DNA of 14,786 nucleotides from Bacteroidota bacterium (GTDB lineage Bacteria; Bacteroidota; Bacteroidia; Chitinophagales; Chitinophagaceae), in NCBI GenBank assembly GCA_023386395.1, contig JAEWJV010000155.1, positions 1 through 14,786 on the forward strand, given 5' to 3'. The notes under the pieces are model-generated. The model saw nothing but the letters and a program-made list of their open reading frames with translations, ran no database searches and was not told the DNA's origin. Numbering within the stretch: the stretch's first letter is position 1; each line of letters starts with the position of its first letter. A program made the position numbers and the translations under genes. Shown here piece after piece: positions 1 to 9,076 of this stretch.

Positions 1-1299
1 ACCATCATTATTGTTGTAGCGGGCAAGCGCTAAGTTCCAGTAAGGTTCGCTGCCATCGCCGGGATGTGCTTCGCCTGCTGCTATTATCTTTCCATCTTGC
101 TGCAATGCCAAAGCCATAACCTGCTGGTAATACCCGAAATCTGTTGTTGTTGTGCCGTTTTCACCAAACGCAATATTGGGGCTGCCATTAGCATTAAACT
201 GGGCAAGTGCAAATGAGAGCCTGCCGGTATCATTAATTAATGGCCTGGTAAGACCTCCCAAAGTTATTTTACCATTCTCCTGCAGCACCATACTATTAGC
301 AACGGATTGCTTTTTTTCGAAATCAGCAAAAGCGATGCCGTTGGTAGCAAAGCTGCTGTCGAAAAAGCCATCGGGCTTAAAGCGCACTACTGTCATTAAT
401 GGGGTGGAGGGGCCGTCTTGTTCAACGCTGCCTGCCGCCAGTATTTTACCATCAGGCTGTAAGGCAAGATTATAAATAATATCTTCATCTCCATATAAAT
501 CAAGGTTGCGTTTGCCGTTGATGCCAAAGCTGGAATCGATCATACCTTCAGTTGTTAGTCTTGTGATATAAAAATTGCCCATATCACCGCGGCCGTATTC
601 ACCGCCTAAAATTATTTTGCCATCCGGCTGTAACGCCAACGTCTTTATTGTTGGTAATTGCCCTATCGATAAAGTATAAATGCCATCTCCATCAAAACTC
701 GCATCCGGTGCTCCATCAGGTAAATATCTTATCACCGTTGTTGCCTTCGTGTTGTTCATAGCTGAACCGCTGGAGCCTGCCTGCACAATGCGGCCATCTT
801 CCATTACAGCCATAGCAATTGCTATCATACCACCCAGGCTGCTTACATCAAGTGCCATTGTTCCGCCATTACCAAAAGATGGGTCAGGAGTACCATCTGG
901 TAAATAACGGGCTAATAAAGGAGATTTATTTTCAGCGCCGATAGGTGCTTGATACCCATAGCCTGAAGCCAGGATTTTACCGTCTTTTAAAACTGCCAGT
1001 GAATAAATACCTGATGATATATATTTGGTAGTCACAATTCCGTTTTCCCCGAAAGAAGAGTCTAATGAGCCGTCAGGCATATAACGAGCGATAATAAAAG
1101 TATGTTCTGTCCCGAATTGGGCAGCCTCTCCACCCACTAGTATTTTGCCGTCCTGCTGCACGGCAGTGGCACGGGCAGTACCAAAACCCAATACAAATAC
1201 TTTTCCACTGTCATTGAATGTAAGGTCAAGGCTGCCCGGCTGGGCAAATGAGCATGTTGCGATTAAGCTTAAAAATGCTAACAGGGTAAATAGTTTCAT
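1..1299 (-). CDS. Delta-60 repeat secreted protein (partial, runs off the left edge)
   Basis: One reading frame stays open from an ATG at 1299 to the window edge (433 codons, no stop), so the C-terminus is missing. The protein starts with a signal peptide (MKLF, then a hydrophobic stretch ending near Ala19) followed by QPGSLD. The rest is a chain of about seven delta-60 repeats, each with a core like LQPDGKILAAG followed 25-35 residues later by ARYxxDGSxDSSFGxNG. In the family these repeats are thought to form a beta-propeller-like surface; no enzymatic role is known. The neighbouring upstream gene (44 nt away, same strand) is a paralogue with a T9SS sorting domain, so a similar domain is expected beyond the left edge, but this is inference. 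No strong ribosome binding site is seen; an AAAGGA lies about 30 nt before the ATG, too far to act. Confidence 0.88.
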   Translation of the reverse strand, partial: MKLFTLLAFLSLIATCSFAQPGSLDLTFNDSGKVFVLGFGTARATAVQQDGKILVGGEAAQFGTEHTFIIARYMPDGSLDSSFGENGIVTTKYISSGIYSLAVLKDGKILASGYGYQAPIGAENKSPLLARYLPDGTPDPSFGNGGTMALDVSSLGGMIAIAMAVMEDGRIVQAGSSGSAMNNTKATTVIRYLPDGAPDASFDGDGIYTLSIGQLPTIKTLALQPDGKIILGGEYGRGDMGNFYITRLTTEGMIDSSFGINGKRNLDLYGDEDIIYNLALQPDGKILAAGSVEQDGPSTPLMTVVRFKPDGFFDSSFATNGIAFADFEKKQSVANSMVLQENGKITLGGLTRPLINDTGRLSFALAQFNANGSPNIAFGENGTTTTDFGYYQQVMALALQQDGKIIAAGEAHPGDGSEPYWNLALARYNNNDG

Positions 1300-1343
1300 A
1301 GTGTTTAGATTGTATTAAAACACATCGCTTTCCTTTTTTGCCC

Positions 1344-3161
1344 TTACTCTTTCACAAATTTCAAGTCCGTTGTATTAATGCCTGATACAAGCTCAAGATA
1401 ATATATACCCTTTGGCAGTTTCTCTACATTCAGCTTATATGAAGAGGTTTGTTTAACCGTTGCCTTTGCAACGATATTGCCCTGCCTGTTTGATACCTGT
1501 AAACTATAGCTGGTAGAGGCATCCAATCCTTTTATGAACAACACATCCTGTACAGGATTTGGAGAAACGGATATAGCTGATGCTTTATTAATAGTTACGG
1601 CAACAACATTGGTCGTTTCTATGTTGCCTGATGATTCTACCTGCTGCACGCGATAATAATTAGTACCGGGCAAAGGGTTATTGTCAGTAAAGGTTTGTGT
1701 TATTCCGGCACTGCCAACCCTGCCTATGTTTACCCATGTACCTGTATTTTGAATGGTATTGTAAGCAGCTGCATGTTGCACTACATAATAACCTCTGCTA
1801 TTAAATTCTGTGTTTTGCCAGCTTAAGGTTATGCTGTTATTGCGGTTGCGCCACCATTTAAGCAGCTTCTGTATCTTTTTAGCAATTGGCATGCCACTGC
1901 TGCTGTTATAACGTGCAAGCAGCAGTTCATATGTGGTATCGGTGGGATAGCCATCGCCGCCCAAAACAATTTTACCATCCGGCTGTAAAACAGAGGCGTT
2001 AGCCGCTGCATATTTGCCCCCAAAAGAGGTGACTTCCCTGCCGTTATTTGCAAATGACGAATCAATTGTTCCATTTGCTTTTAAGCGGCATAAAGCAAAA
2101 CCTGAAGCTGTAGTGCCATCCGGTAAAAGGTTGTAGGCGCGCCCAGTTAAAATTAATTTACCATCAGCCTGTACCTGCAGGCCGCTTGCCTGGGAAGACG
2201 TGTCGTCGAATATAATTTTTGCAATACCATTCTCTCCAAAGCTGTTATCAAGACTGCCATCTGTATTATATTGCACTGCTGCCATGTATGATGGGATGTG
2301 CTCACTGAAACCATAGTTCACCTCACCCGCAACCACTATTTTGTTGTCATCTAAAATCGCCAATGAATAAGGTACATCATTGCCATCAGTAACATCGGTA
2401 TAAGCATGGCCGTCTGCTCCAAAGCCATCATCAAAACTGCCATCAATATTATATCTTGTAACAACAAATTGATCCCTAAATCCTGCACCTATCCGCCATT
2501 GGTGGCCAGCTGTAACTATTTTTCCGTCAGCTTGTATTTTCACTGCGGTTAATTCATAACCCTTCTTATCAATAATATAACCATTGCTGCCAAAGCCCTT
2601 ATCCAAACTGCCATTTGCATTTAAACGCAATAACAACATATTAAAACCTAATTCAAGATTATAAGATATTGCACCGGCAATAACTATTTTCCCATCCGTT
2701 TGCACGGCCAGGGCATATTTTACAATAAACCCGCCCATATCTATTATAGATATGCCATTGATACCAAATAAAGAATCAGGCGCACCATCTTCTTTTAATT
2801 TAACAGTTATAACTTTAGAATCAACAACACCTCCAGTAGTAATAATTTTATTATCAGGCAAAATGCTTATAGCAGTTGCTGTGCCATTAATATTATTCAA
2901 TTCCGTTTTTCCATTCGTTCCAAAGCTGCTGTCAATAAAACCACCGTCTGTAAACCTGGCTATGGCATACATTGCATCATCTCCAATGCCCCCTGCCACT
3001 AAAATTTTTTTGTCGGTTTGCAACGCCATTGCAAAACAAGTTATATAATTGGGTATATGCACCTTGCCGCTGTCGTTAAAACTTTTATCCAATGTGCCCG
3101 GCTGGCCGTATATGGCGGTTATCGCCTGCAATAAAAAGAGAAAAGTAAATGCTGTTTTCAT
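1344..3161 (-). CDS. Delta-60 repeat protein with T9SS C-terminal sorting domain
   Basis: This is a 605-aa secreted, probably surface-attached protein. The start at 3161 (MKTAFTFLF) is chosen because it begins a typical signal peptide; the frame stays open 36 codons further upstream, but that extension would run into the preceding gene. Residues about 20-420 hold seven delta-60 repeats, recognisable by cores such as VQTDGKIVIAG, LDDNKIVVAG and LQPDGKIVLGG, paired with DGSxDxxFGxNG. Residues about 430-525 look like a fibronectin type III-like beta domain (ITLSW, NYYRVQQV). The last 76 residues are a type A T9SS sorting domain beginning ISVSPNPVQD and ending in a short KFVKE tail; in this family it directs export through PorU-type machinery and is cleaved off. 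The start lies 16 nt after the esterase stop, so co-transcription is likely. The substrate or role is unknown. Confidence 0.92.
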   Translation of the reverse strand: MKTAFTFLFLLQAITAIYGQPGTLDKSFNDSGKVHIPNYITCFAMALQTDKKILVAGGIGDDAMYAIARFTDGGFIDSSFGTNGKTELNNINGTATAISILPDNKIITTGGVVDSKVITVKLKEDGAPDSLFGINGISIIDMGGFIVKYALAVQTDGKIVIAGAISYNLELGFNMLLLRLNANGSLDKGFGSNGYIIDKKGYELTAVKIQADGKIVTAGHQWRIGAGFRDQFVVTRYNIDGSFDDGFGADGHAYTDVTDGNDVPYSLAILDDNKIVVAGEVNYGFSEHIPSYMAAVQYNTDGSLDNSFGENGIAKIIFDDTSSQASGLQVQADGKLILTGRAYNLLPDGTTASGFALCRLKANGTIDSSFANNGREVTSFGGKYAAANASVLQPDGKIVLGGDGYPTDTTYELLLARYNSSSGMPIAKKIQKLLKWWRNRNNSITLSWQNTEFNSRGYYVVQHAAAYNTIQNTGTWVNIGRVGSAGITQTFTDNNPLPGTNYYRVQQVESSGNIETTNVVAVTINKASAISVSPNPVQDVLFIKGLDASTSYSLQVSNRQGNIVAKATVKQTSSYKLNVEKLPKGIYYLELVSGINTTDLKFVKE

Positions 3162-3177
3162 AAAATGGTTTTTACTG

Positions 3178-4602
3178 TTAAAAGGTAAAATAGCAATCAT
3201 CGCCCGACATTCCGTCTGTATTAAACTGTTCACATTTTTTTCGTTTGTTACAGGAATCTTCAAATACATTATGAATAAAAGGGGCTGTGTTTACGTGATT
3301 GTTTAAATAGGTGGCAGTACCGGAAAGTATAGCCTGGAAAAAAGTAGCGGTTCTCGCCACTATGTAGGTCATAACATTGCTGCCTGATAAAGGTGGGCTT
3401 CCTACCGGTACCAAAATGCCATAGTTAGAATTTGGCATATTAATGCCATGATCTGCATCTGAGTCTAAGTAAAGTTCACGAAAGACATTAAAAGGCGTTA
3501 ATACCCGGTCAAAAAGCGCTTTCGATCCGTAGGTTCTAAGGGTACTATTGGGCTGGGTTTTAAAAGATGGGGTTAATAGACAATTTTTTTCAGTTACAAA
3601 AGCGGAATGCCCTGTTGCTGGAGGGGTTATTACATCATCAAACAAATAATTAATTGTACCATCCGACTCTCCATGAAAGGAAATTACCGGCCTGAGCGTT
3701 ACGTCGGCAAAGAAGCTCATTTCTGTATTATTAGTATATACATCCTCTGGTAAAGTAATACTTCCCCACATGTTGCAGACGCCCTTAATTTTATTTAGGT
3801 AGTTTATAGTGCTTTCACCATAATAATAATCTGCATTAATAGGGCCTAAGGCATTTTCAATTGTAGAGGAACCAGAATATGGAAAAATAGGATTAATATG
3901 TGCAATCTGGTTAGGGAAAAATACGGCGCTTAGCATGGCTACACTTCCGGCACTGCTGCCAGCTAAGAATATGGTGTTGGGATTAAATTTATAGGCATTA
4001 TTCATATTGGAATTGTCTTTTATAATGCTCCTGATAGCTCCACGCACATCCTGGAAAGCGCGGTATAAACCAAGCTCCTGCTGAACACTTGACCTACCAG
4101 TAGGCACTAAATTGTCTATTTTTATCCCCTGCCTGTAGCCAATATTAAAAGTTACAAAACCTCGTTTCGCAAATTCCCTGCAATAGTTTACGGCGCCGCC
4201 TGTAGTGCGGTTACTACAATCTGAATAACCACCTCCATGAGCATATATCACAGCGGGTAAAGCGGGACAGGTTTCAAAATCATAACCAGCAGGATAAAAA
4301 ACGTCGTACTTCAATTCAGCATCGTCAGTAAGGCATTCTGTAATGCCACTAGGATTTATACAGCCATTATTTTCATTGTTATATTTTACATCACCGGGAG
4401 AAGTACCGTTTCCATAGGACTTATTTGCAACTATGGTAACTGAACTAAACGGAGGGTTATTTACACTTGCAAGGTCATAGTTACAAAAACCTTCAGGACA
4501 GGAAGGCAGATAATAATTAGAAAAAGCCTTGTGTTTTAATAATGCACCCGCACCAATTAATAAGCAGGTACTTTTAAGGAATTGTTTTCGTGATTGCGAC
4601 AT
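3178..4602 (-). CDS. Secreted alpha/beta hydrolase, esterase/lipase-like
   Basis: This 474-aa protein has the hallmarks of the hormone-sensitive-lipase/carboxylesterase type of alpha/beta hydrolase: an oxyanion-hole motif HGGGY at about 122-126, a nucleophile elbow GSSAG with Ser217, an acid candidate Asp314 in HGESDG, and His385 in DADHG. Together these give a full Ser-Asp-His triad, so it should hydrolyse carboxylic esters; the substrate cannot be read. The start at 4602 is preferred over one nine codons upstream because it begins a clean export signal. That signal contains SRKQFLK, close to the twin-arginine motif SRRxFLK but with Lys for the second Arg. The mature part carries many cysteines, including several near the C-terminus (CNKRKKCEQ, DDCYF), which suggests disulfides outside the cytoplasm. 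No T9SS domain is seen. It is the first gene of the apparent operon with the two delta-60 proteins. Confidence 0.88.
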   Translation of the reverse strand: MSQSRKQFLKSTCLLIGAGALLKHKAFSNYYLPSCPEGFCNYDLASVNNPPFSSVTIVANKSYGNGTSPGDVKYNNENNGCINPSGITECLTDDAELKYDVFYPAGYDFETCPALPAVIYAHGGGYSDCSNRTTGGAVNYCREFAKRGFVTFNIGYRQGIKIDNLVPTGRSSVQQELGLYRAFQDVRGAIRSIIKDNSNMNNAYKFNPNTIFLAGSSAGSVAMLSAVFFPNQIAHINPIFPYSGSSTIENALGPINADYYYGESTINYLNKIKGVCNMWGSITLPEDVYTNNTEMSFFADVTLRPVISFHGESDGTINYLFDDVITPPATGHSAFVTEKNCLLTPSFKTQPNSTLRTYGSKALFDRVLTPFNVFRELYLDSDADHGINMPNSNYGILVPVGSPPLSGSNVMTYIVARTATFFQAILSGTATYLNNHVNTAPFIHNVFEDSCNKRKKCEQFNTDGMSGDDCYFTF

Positions 4603-4977
4603 AAGCGCTAGGATTAAAGTTGATTGCAACAGTTAGTAACATAAAGCTATTGAAATAAAATATACCTATCCAATAATTTTTTGTCTAAGGCGAATAAGCA
4701 CCACTCATGGCTTGTTGAAAAATATCAGAGGTAAAATATTTCCGCATTCTTCTTTGTTTTGAATTAACAGCCACAGGCGTTGTCTAGCAACAGATGTTTC
4801 ATAAACATAAATCAGCAATATTTCTTCAACCCTTAAGCCACAATATTCATTTACGAATAATTTATTCATTGTATAAATAAATATAACCCCGGCTTTATTT
4901 TTGAAAGCAGATAATCTGTTTCAATCGAAGGCGCCGTTACTTTCACGGACTTCCATACTACTTTAAAACCCTGTGTC
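4603..4977. other. Intergenic region between divergent esterase and small ORF
   Basis: These 375 nt hold no convincing ORF or RNA gene. Apart from the esterase promoter candidate, the only small symmetry noted is GAATAATTTATTC at 4855-4867, too weak to call an operator. No clear promoter for the plus-strand ORF at 4978 could be identified. Confidence 0.5.
4642..4674 (-). promoter_or_regulatory. Candidate Bacteroidota-type promoter of the esterase operon
   Basis: On the minus strand an ATTG (4674-4671) is followed after 21 nt by TAGCTTTA (4649-4642). This resembles the Bacteroidota pattern TTTG, about 19-21 nt, TAnnTTTG, with one mismatch in each box. A transcript would start near 4636, about 35 nt before the esterase ATG at 4602. 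Short A/T-rich motifs like this arise by chance, so confidence is modest. Confidence 0.35.
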
Positions 4978-5199
4978 ATGCAAACAAAATCCAAAGAGGA
5001 AAACATATATGAGAACCTGCTTGCTGCTGGGTTTACCAAAAGTGAGATAGATTCAACGCTTTATAAATTTCTGCAAGCAGAAATTGAACAAAGAAAAATG
5101 TATAGGAAGCTTTCAGCCGTTGGTAAAATATTGTGGCATATAAGAAAACTGCCGTTATGGATAAGGCATTTCTACTCGCTCTTAAAACAGAGCTGTTAA
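4978..5199 (+). CDS. Small hypothetical protein (73 aa)
   Basis: The protein is not recognised. It is charged and mostly helical in appearance: an acidic and polar first half (KSKEENIYENLL, TKSEIDSTLYKFLQAEIEQ) followed by a basic, aromatic second half (KLSAVGKILWHIRKLPLWIRHFYSLLKQ) that could be an amphipathic membrane-facing helix. No signal peptide or metal-binding motif is visible. Composition looks protein-like (Leu, Lys, Glu balanced, few rare residues), which favours a real gene over chance. It stands alone on the plus strand and converges with the thioredoxin-like gene; no obvious Shine-Dalgarno sequence precedes it. Function unknown. Confidence 0.5.
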   Translation: MQTKSKEENIYENLLAAGFTKSEIDSTLYKFLQAEIEQRKMYRKLSAVGKILWHIRKLPLWIRHFYSLLKQSC

Positions 5200-5370
5200 G
5201 GCGTTGGCTTTTCTGAATATCTAAAGCCGTGCGTATGCTCAAATTATTTATCAGAAAAGCAGCACAAAATTAGCTGAGTTGAAAACAGGGAAAGTAGAAA
5301 CAATCCCTGTATCGTCTAAACAAGAAAAACCAAGCTACCATGAAGCCTTAATCACACACAATAAAAAAGA

Positions 5371-6663
5371 TTATGGTTGATCCCTAATCACTGCTACTTC
5401 CATGTTCTTTTCTGTTTCCTCTAAAGCAAAGCCATATGGCAGCAGGAAACTGTTCCATTGCTGTATGTTATAGCTGTATATATCAAATGGAAAATCGAAG
5501 CTTATATTTTTGGTTAGCCCCGTTGCATCAATTACAGGTGCGGGCAACATATCATTCAGCATGTCAATAAACCGGGAGAGCGGCTGGTTGAGCATATACT
5601 TATGCAGCGATGTTTTTTCTATGTCAGTTGCCGCACTGTCTGTATTTAGAGAAATGGCATCTGCATTACCAACCTTTTTTAATACATAACATTTCAAATT
5701 TCTTTCCTCATTAAAAGCGATGGCATGAAATGTTCGTTGAAGGTCCTGTCGCATATATGTTTTTACCTCAACAGGTGAAGCAGGCGCTATCACTTCATAA
5801 CAATAGCTGTTTTTATTGTCTTTCTCTGCGTCCTGATACAGCATAAACCCGGATGAATCTTTTACCTCAATCATGGTTCTGTTGGCAGGATATTTCAGCA
5901 CCTCGGGGTAGGCCAGCTGGTACAGCGTGAGCAGGGGATAATTGATTACGTAAAATCTTTTAGCCTTTCGCTCACTCAGCTCCTGGCTGCCTATAAAGGC
6001 GGGGATGCCATCTTTATAAGGCGTAATGATTGACCTGTATATAAAATTGCTGCCATCACCGCCATTACCATCTACGAACAGCGGGGTATCCCGGTCAAAT
6101 CCCCAATCGTTCTTTACCGGAAAACGGATTTTTTCTCCCACCAGCAAAGACTGGATATTTTCCGGTGTAACAGCCCATGAGTAAGTGGAGCCAATCATAA
6201 TGCCCTTTTCATTAATCACAACAACATGCGGTACGGTTTCGTGGGGGAACAAATGATTCAGCATAGTATCGTGCAATGGCATCGGCACGGTAAGCGTTAA
6301 TCCGGTACGTTGTTTTACCCTTGCCAAAACCTGCTTTATTCTTTCATCAGGGTCATCTTCGGCAGGGTAGGGGTTTACCAGTAATACCTGTATCCTGGCT
6401 TTAAACTTATCCTGCAATGCCTGCATCTTGGGAAAAGCTTCAATGCATGCGCTGCAGTAAGTGCTCCACATATCAAGTATTATAATCTTGCCTTTAAAAT
6501 CTGAAAGCCTGGCTGTTTTAGAAGGATAATTAAGCACTTGCCTGAAGGTGAAATCAGCAACCGTATCACCAACACTTAAAGGATGAATGGTTTTACCTTT
6601 TTTATTTTGGGCATCAGCAATTTTTACTGCCAGGCAAAACAGTAATAAGAGAAAGTATTTCAT
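5371..6663 (-). CDS. Secreted TlpA-like thioredoxin-fold protein
   Basis: This 430-aa protein begins with a signal peptide (MKYFLLLLF, cleavage probably after AQ near residue 19). Residues about 30-180 form a TlpA/AhpC-type thioredoxin domain: VGDTVADFTF, LSDFKGKIIILDMWSTYCSAC with the redox pair Cys70 and Cys73, and a conserved cis-proline region TVPHVVVI around Pro145. Such proteins act in the periplasm as thiol-disulfide reductases. The remaining 250 residues form a second domain I do not recognise; Bacteroidota often carry TlpA fused to poorly described domains. The start at 6663 is supported by an AGGA seven nt upstream. A perfect inverted repeat lies in its leader. Its stop at 5371 has no clear terminator hairpin. 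The physiological partner is unknown. Confidence 0.88.
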   Translation of the reverse strand: MKYFLLLLFCLAVKIADAQNKKGKTIHPLSVGDTVADFTFRQVLNYPSKTARLSDFKGKIIILDMWSTYCSACIEAFPKMQALQDKFKARIQVLLVNPYPAEDDPDERIKQVLARVKQRTGLTLTVPMPLHDTMLNHLFPHETVPHVVVINEKGIMIGSTYSWAVTPENIQSLLVGEKIRFPVKNDWGFDRDTPLFVDGNGGDGSNFIYRSIITPYKDGIPAFIGSQELSERKAKRFYVINYPLLTLYQLAYPEVLKYPANRTMIEVKDSSGFMLYQDAEKDNKNSYCYEVIAPASPVEVKTYMRQDLQRTFHAIAFNEERNLKCYVLKKVGNADAISLNTDSAATDIEKTSLHKYMLNQPLSRFIDMLNDMLPAPVIDATGLTKNISFDFPFDIYSYNIQQWNSFLLPYGFALEETEKNMEVAVIRDQP

Positions 6664-6664
6664 G

Positions 6665-6715
6665 TGTAATTCCTTTTTTAAATAGTTTTACACTGCACTA
6701 TTTTCAGGAATTACA
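6665..6715. repeat. Perfect 10-nt inverted repeat between the thioredoxin and TIR genes
   Basis: TGTAATTCCT at 6665-6674 is the exact reverse complement of AGGAATTACA at 6706-6715, with 31 nt between. The left arm begins only 2 nt upstream of the thioredoxin-like ATG and includes its AGGA ribosome-binding sequence. A folded leader mRNA would hide this site. It could instead be a two-site operator. The function is inferred only from position. Confidence 0.5.
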
Positions 6716-6812
6716 TTAAAGAAGTGTTGCAAAAGTGTAAGGTATTGCCTGAATAAAAAATGCACACCTGAATAATATATTCACGACTGCTTTATGAAAG
6801 AAACATAAACCT

Positions 6813-8864
6813 ATGAACACTTCTCCAAATGTAAATTCAGAACTGAGTTTTGTACAGGGTATCATGCACGACGCCATTGATGTTATGAGGCTATTTCCGG
6901 AAGATTTTTCTAAAAAAAACAGCAACAGGCCGGAAATAGAAACTTCATCGATGCTGCTTGCTGATAGCGTGAATAAGATTTTAGCGGATAAAAAAATGCA
7001 GGTATGGCTGAGACAACTCATGGAGTCTTTTCCAAAAGGCTTTCAACCGGTCTTCATTCAGTGCAGTAGCATTATAGCGCAAATACTTGATTCTTTTTCC
7101 GGTGATAGTTTGCCCACCTTAATGGAACTAAGTTTTCGGGATGAAAAAGCTTTTATGCTTTTGAATAGCTTAATGCAGCTCCGGTCTGAAAGAAAAGCCA
7201 GCGGCGATAAGCAGGAGGGTTTTGAGTTGTCCATACAAAATGAACTATACAGGCGGCAGGTAGCGGCAGCATTACCTTTCAGACAATTGTTAACTACCCT
7301 GTTGGGCAGGGATGCCCTGTTATGGTTGAAGGCCGCCAGCAAGGATGGTTATGGAAAAATGCAGCCACATGAATTTTCCCGCAGTGGCTGGATTGACATC
7401 TGGGCAATAAAAAACCAGATAGATATTGAAAAGGAATTTATGGAAATACCTCCGCAGTACGATCACTTATCGAAAATAGTAGTTGCCTTATCATGGACGT
7501 TGGCGGCCCTAGCATCTTTTATTCCCCCCGACATATTTTTAGGGGAAGCGCTGCCGACAATTACTTCACTGCGTGATGGAAGATTGACGATCACCAACGC
7601 ACAATATACAGTAGGTTCATTTCACCCTGAATCGATGTTGAAACTGGTTCAGATTTTAGCAGAAGGCCTTGTTAACGCGCTTTTATCTGCGGCTGACCTG
7701 ATGTGGGTTGCTGTTAGTTTAGCTAAGCTCTACGAGGTTAAAACATCTGTAACACGCACTGCAATATTGAATGAGGCTCGGTTTAATATATTTCTTAGCC
7801 ACAGGGGCCTGGATGCCAAGCTGGTGCTATCTGAAAGTGTACGGCAACTGCATGCTGATCATGGCATTTTTCTGGATTGCTTAACGCTGCCGCATGGCGT
7901 AATTAACCGGTCGTTTGTTTTTGGTTCTTTAGCCAAATCAGATAAGGTACTGATAATTGAAACAGAAAATTTTTATCATTCTGACTGGTGCAGAAAGGAA
8001 GCCTGGTTTGCCGATGCTTTGGCTTCAATAGGTGCGGCTACCGTTGAACGGGTAAACCTGGATTCAGCCAAAGAGCGAATTGCAATTGAAGGCCCGTTAT
8101 CAAACAGGAAGCCGCAAGACTATGCACTTGATTATCCTGTTACCAGCCGGGTGCTGAGGGATATAGACGATTGGTCACGGGCGCCGAATATACACAGCCT
8201 GAAAGCATCCGGTTATCCTATTCATTATTTGCTGGAGCTGGAGAATATATGTAAAGAGGCGGCTAAACCTGAAGAAGAAACCTGGGTTAAAACAACCTCG
8301 GGCACCATTTTACAAACATTCAAAAATATTATTCAGCAATGTCCTGATGGCGATCCTTTTGATGTGTGGTCTGCCGCACTGCAGCTTTGTTTTGCGGTTT
8401 TTGGCATTGGAGCGTATGCAAGGTCTAAAGTAGAAGTACGGCAAAGTATTGATGAGATGAATGCAGCCTTAAAAACAATCATCGCGGCTGATTTGCATAA
8501 GCATGCTATGTTTAAAGAAAACGGGCAGCATTATCTTGCGCTTATTGCAGCGGCCGCCATGTTGAATTTAACGGGGTTTACATTAAACAATAACATCCTG
8601 CCCTTAGTGCAAAAAACTTTACATAGTGTAGCAAGGTTACAGGATGGCTTGCTGTTAGCTGATGCGCGTAAGCCCGGGCCAAAACGGGATTTCCAGCTTC
8701 AGTTTATAGTAAGGCTCATCAATAACAATATGGGCAGTGTAGGCATTGTACAAAATGCCGATGCGCCGGTACACCAGCAGCAGGTGGATGGCTTTCCCCT
8801 GGAAATCTTGCCCTGTGTTACACTTTATCCGGGTATGAAAGACCCGTTTGCTATTAGTGTATGA
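6813..8864 (+). CDS. TIR-domain protein with long helical flanks, probable defence effector
   Basis: This 683-aa protein has a TIR domain in the middle (about 322-410). Key marks are FNIFLSHRG at 324-332 (the box 1 FxSxRG type strand and turn), a beta strand KVLIIE after SDK, and SDWCRKE at 390-396. The last matches the S-x-W-C-x-x-E motif of TIR enzymes, making Glu396 the candidate catalytic glutamate for NAD+ cleavage. Residues 1-320 are mainly helical and not recognised. Residues about 445-683 are also helical (leucine and alanine rich) and not recognised. There is no signal peptide or clear membrane segment, so a cytoplasmic role is likely. In bacteria such proteins often deplete NAD+ or make signal nucleotides on phage infection. 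That is family knowledge; the flanking parts may sense the trigger. It is divergent from the thioredoxin gene and convergent with the Mrr-like gene. Confidence 0.8.
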   Translation: MNTSPNVNSELSFVQGIMHDAIDVMRLFPEDFSKKNSNRPEIETSSMLLADSVNKILADKKMQVWLRQLMESFPKGFQPVFIQCSSIIAQILDSFSGDSLPTLMELSFRDEKAFMLLNSLMQLRSERKASGDKQEGFELSIQNELYRRQVAAALPFRQLLTTLLGRDALLWLKAASKDGYGKMQPHEFSRSGWIDIWAIKNQIDIEKEFMEIPPQYDHLSKIVVALSWTLAALASFIPPDIFLGEALPTITSLRDGRLTITNAQYTVGSFHPESMLKLVQILAEGLVNALLSAADLMWVAVSLAKLYEVKTSVTRTAILNEARFNIFLSHRGLDAKLVLSESVRQLHADHGIFLDCLTLPHGVINRSFVFGSLAKSDKVLIIETENFYHSDWCRKEAWFADALASIGAATVERVNLDSAKERIAIEGPLSNRKPQDYALDYPVTSRVLRDIDDWSRAPNIHSLKASGYPIHYLLELENICKEAAKPEEETWVKTTSGTILQTFKNIIQQCPDGDPFDVWSAALQLCFAVFGIGAYARSKVEVRQSIDEMNAALKTIIAADLHKHAMFKENGQHYLALIAAAAMLNLTGFTLNNNILPLVQKTLHSVARLQDGLLLADARKPGPKRDFQLQFIVRLINNNMGSVGIVQNADAPVHQQQVDGFPLEILPCVTLYPGMKDPFAISV

Positions 8865-9076
8865 AGATATTGGTTCTGATATCTAATGCAATATGTTATT
8901 CACTTCATATAATAACCCACAGTAAAATAAAAAGGAATAAAAATGAAAAAAGAGTAAAGGATAAAATTAAAAAGGTTAACAGCTGCGCCAATAGCCATTA
9001 ACCTGTGCAAAGGCTTGAGAATTTTGCTAATTCGTGTGCAGGCGGCAATACAATACACTTATTACCGCATTACCTT

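Noticed and set aside
152..907. Plus-strand frames opposite the delta-60 genes.
   Set aside because: They lie antisense to clear repeat proteins and their sequence is explained by the complementary strand.
5285..5310. Hairpin ACAGGGA/TCCCTGT as a terminator between the convergent genes.
   Set aside because: Only 7 bp, a 12-nt loop and no T-run on either side.
5225..5380. A 51-codon open plus-strand stretch (ends in KPSYHEALITHNKKDYG) after the 73-aa ORF, with a short ATG frame (5235-5273) beside it in another frame.
   Set aside because: It has no in-frame ATG near its beginning and overlaps the end of the TlpA-like gene by 10 nt. A frameshifted small gene remnant is possible but cannot be supported.
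8865..8884. AGATAT/ATATCT symmetry right after the TIR gene stop as a terminator.
   Set aside because: The 6-bp A/T-only stem is too weak and no T-run follows.
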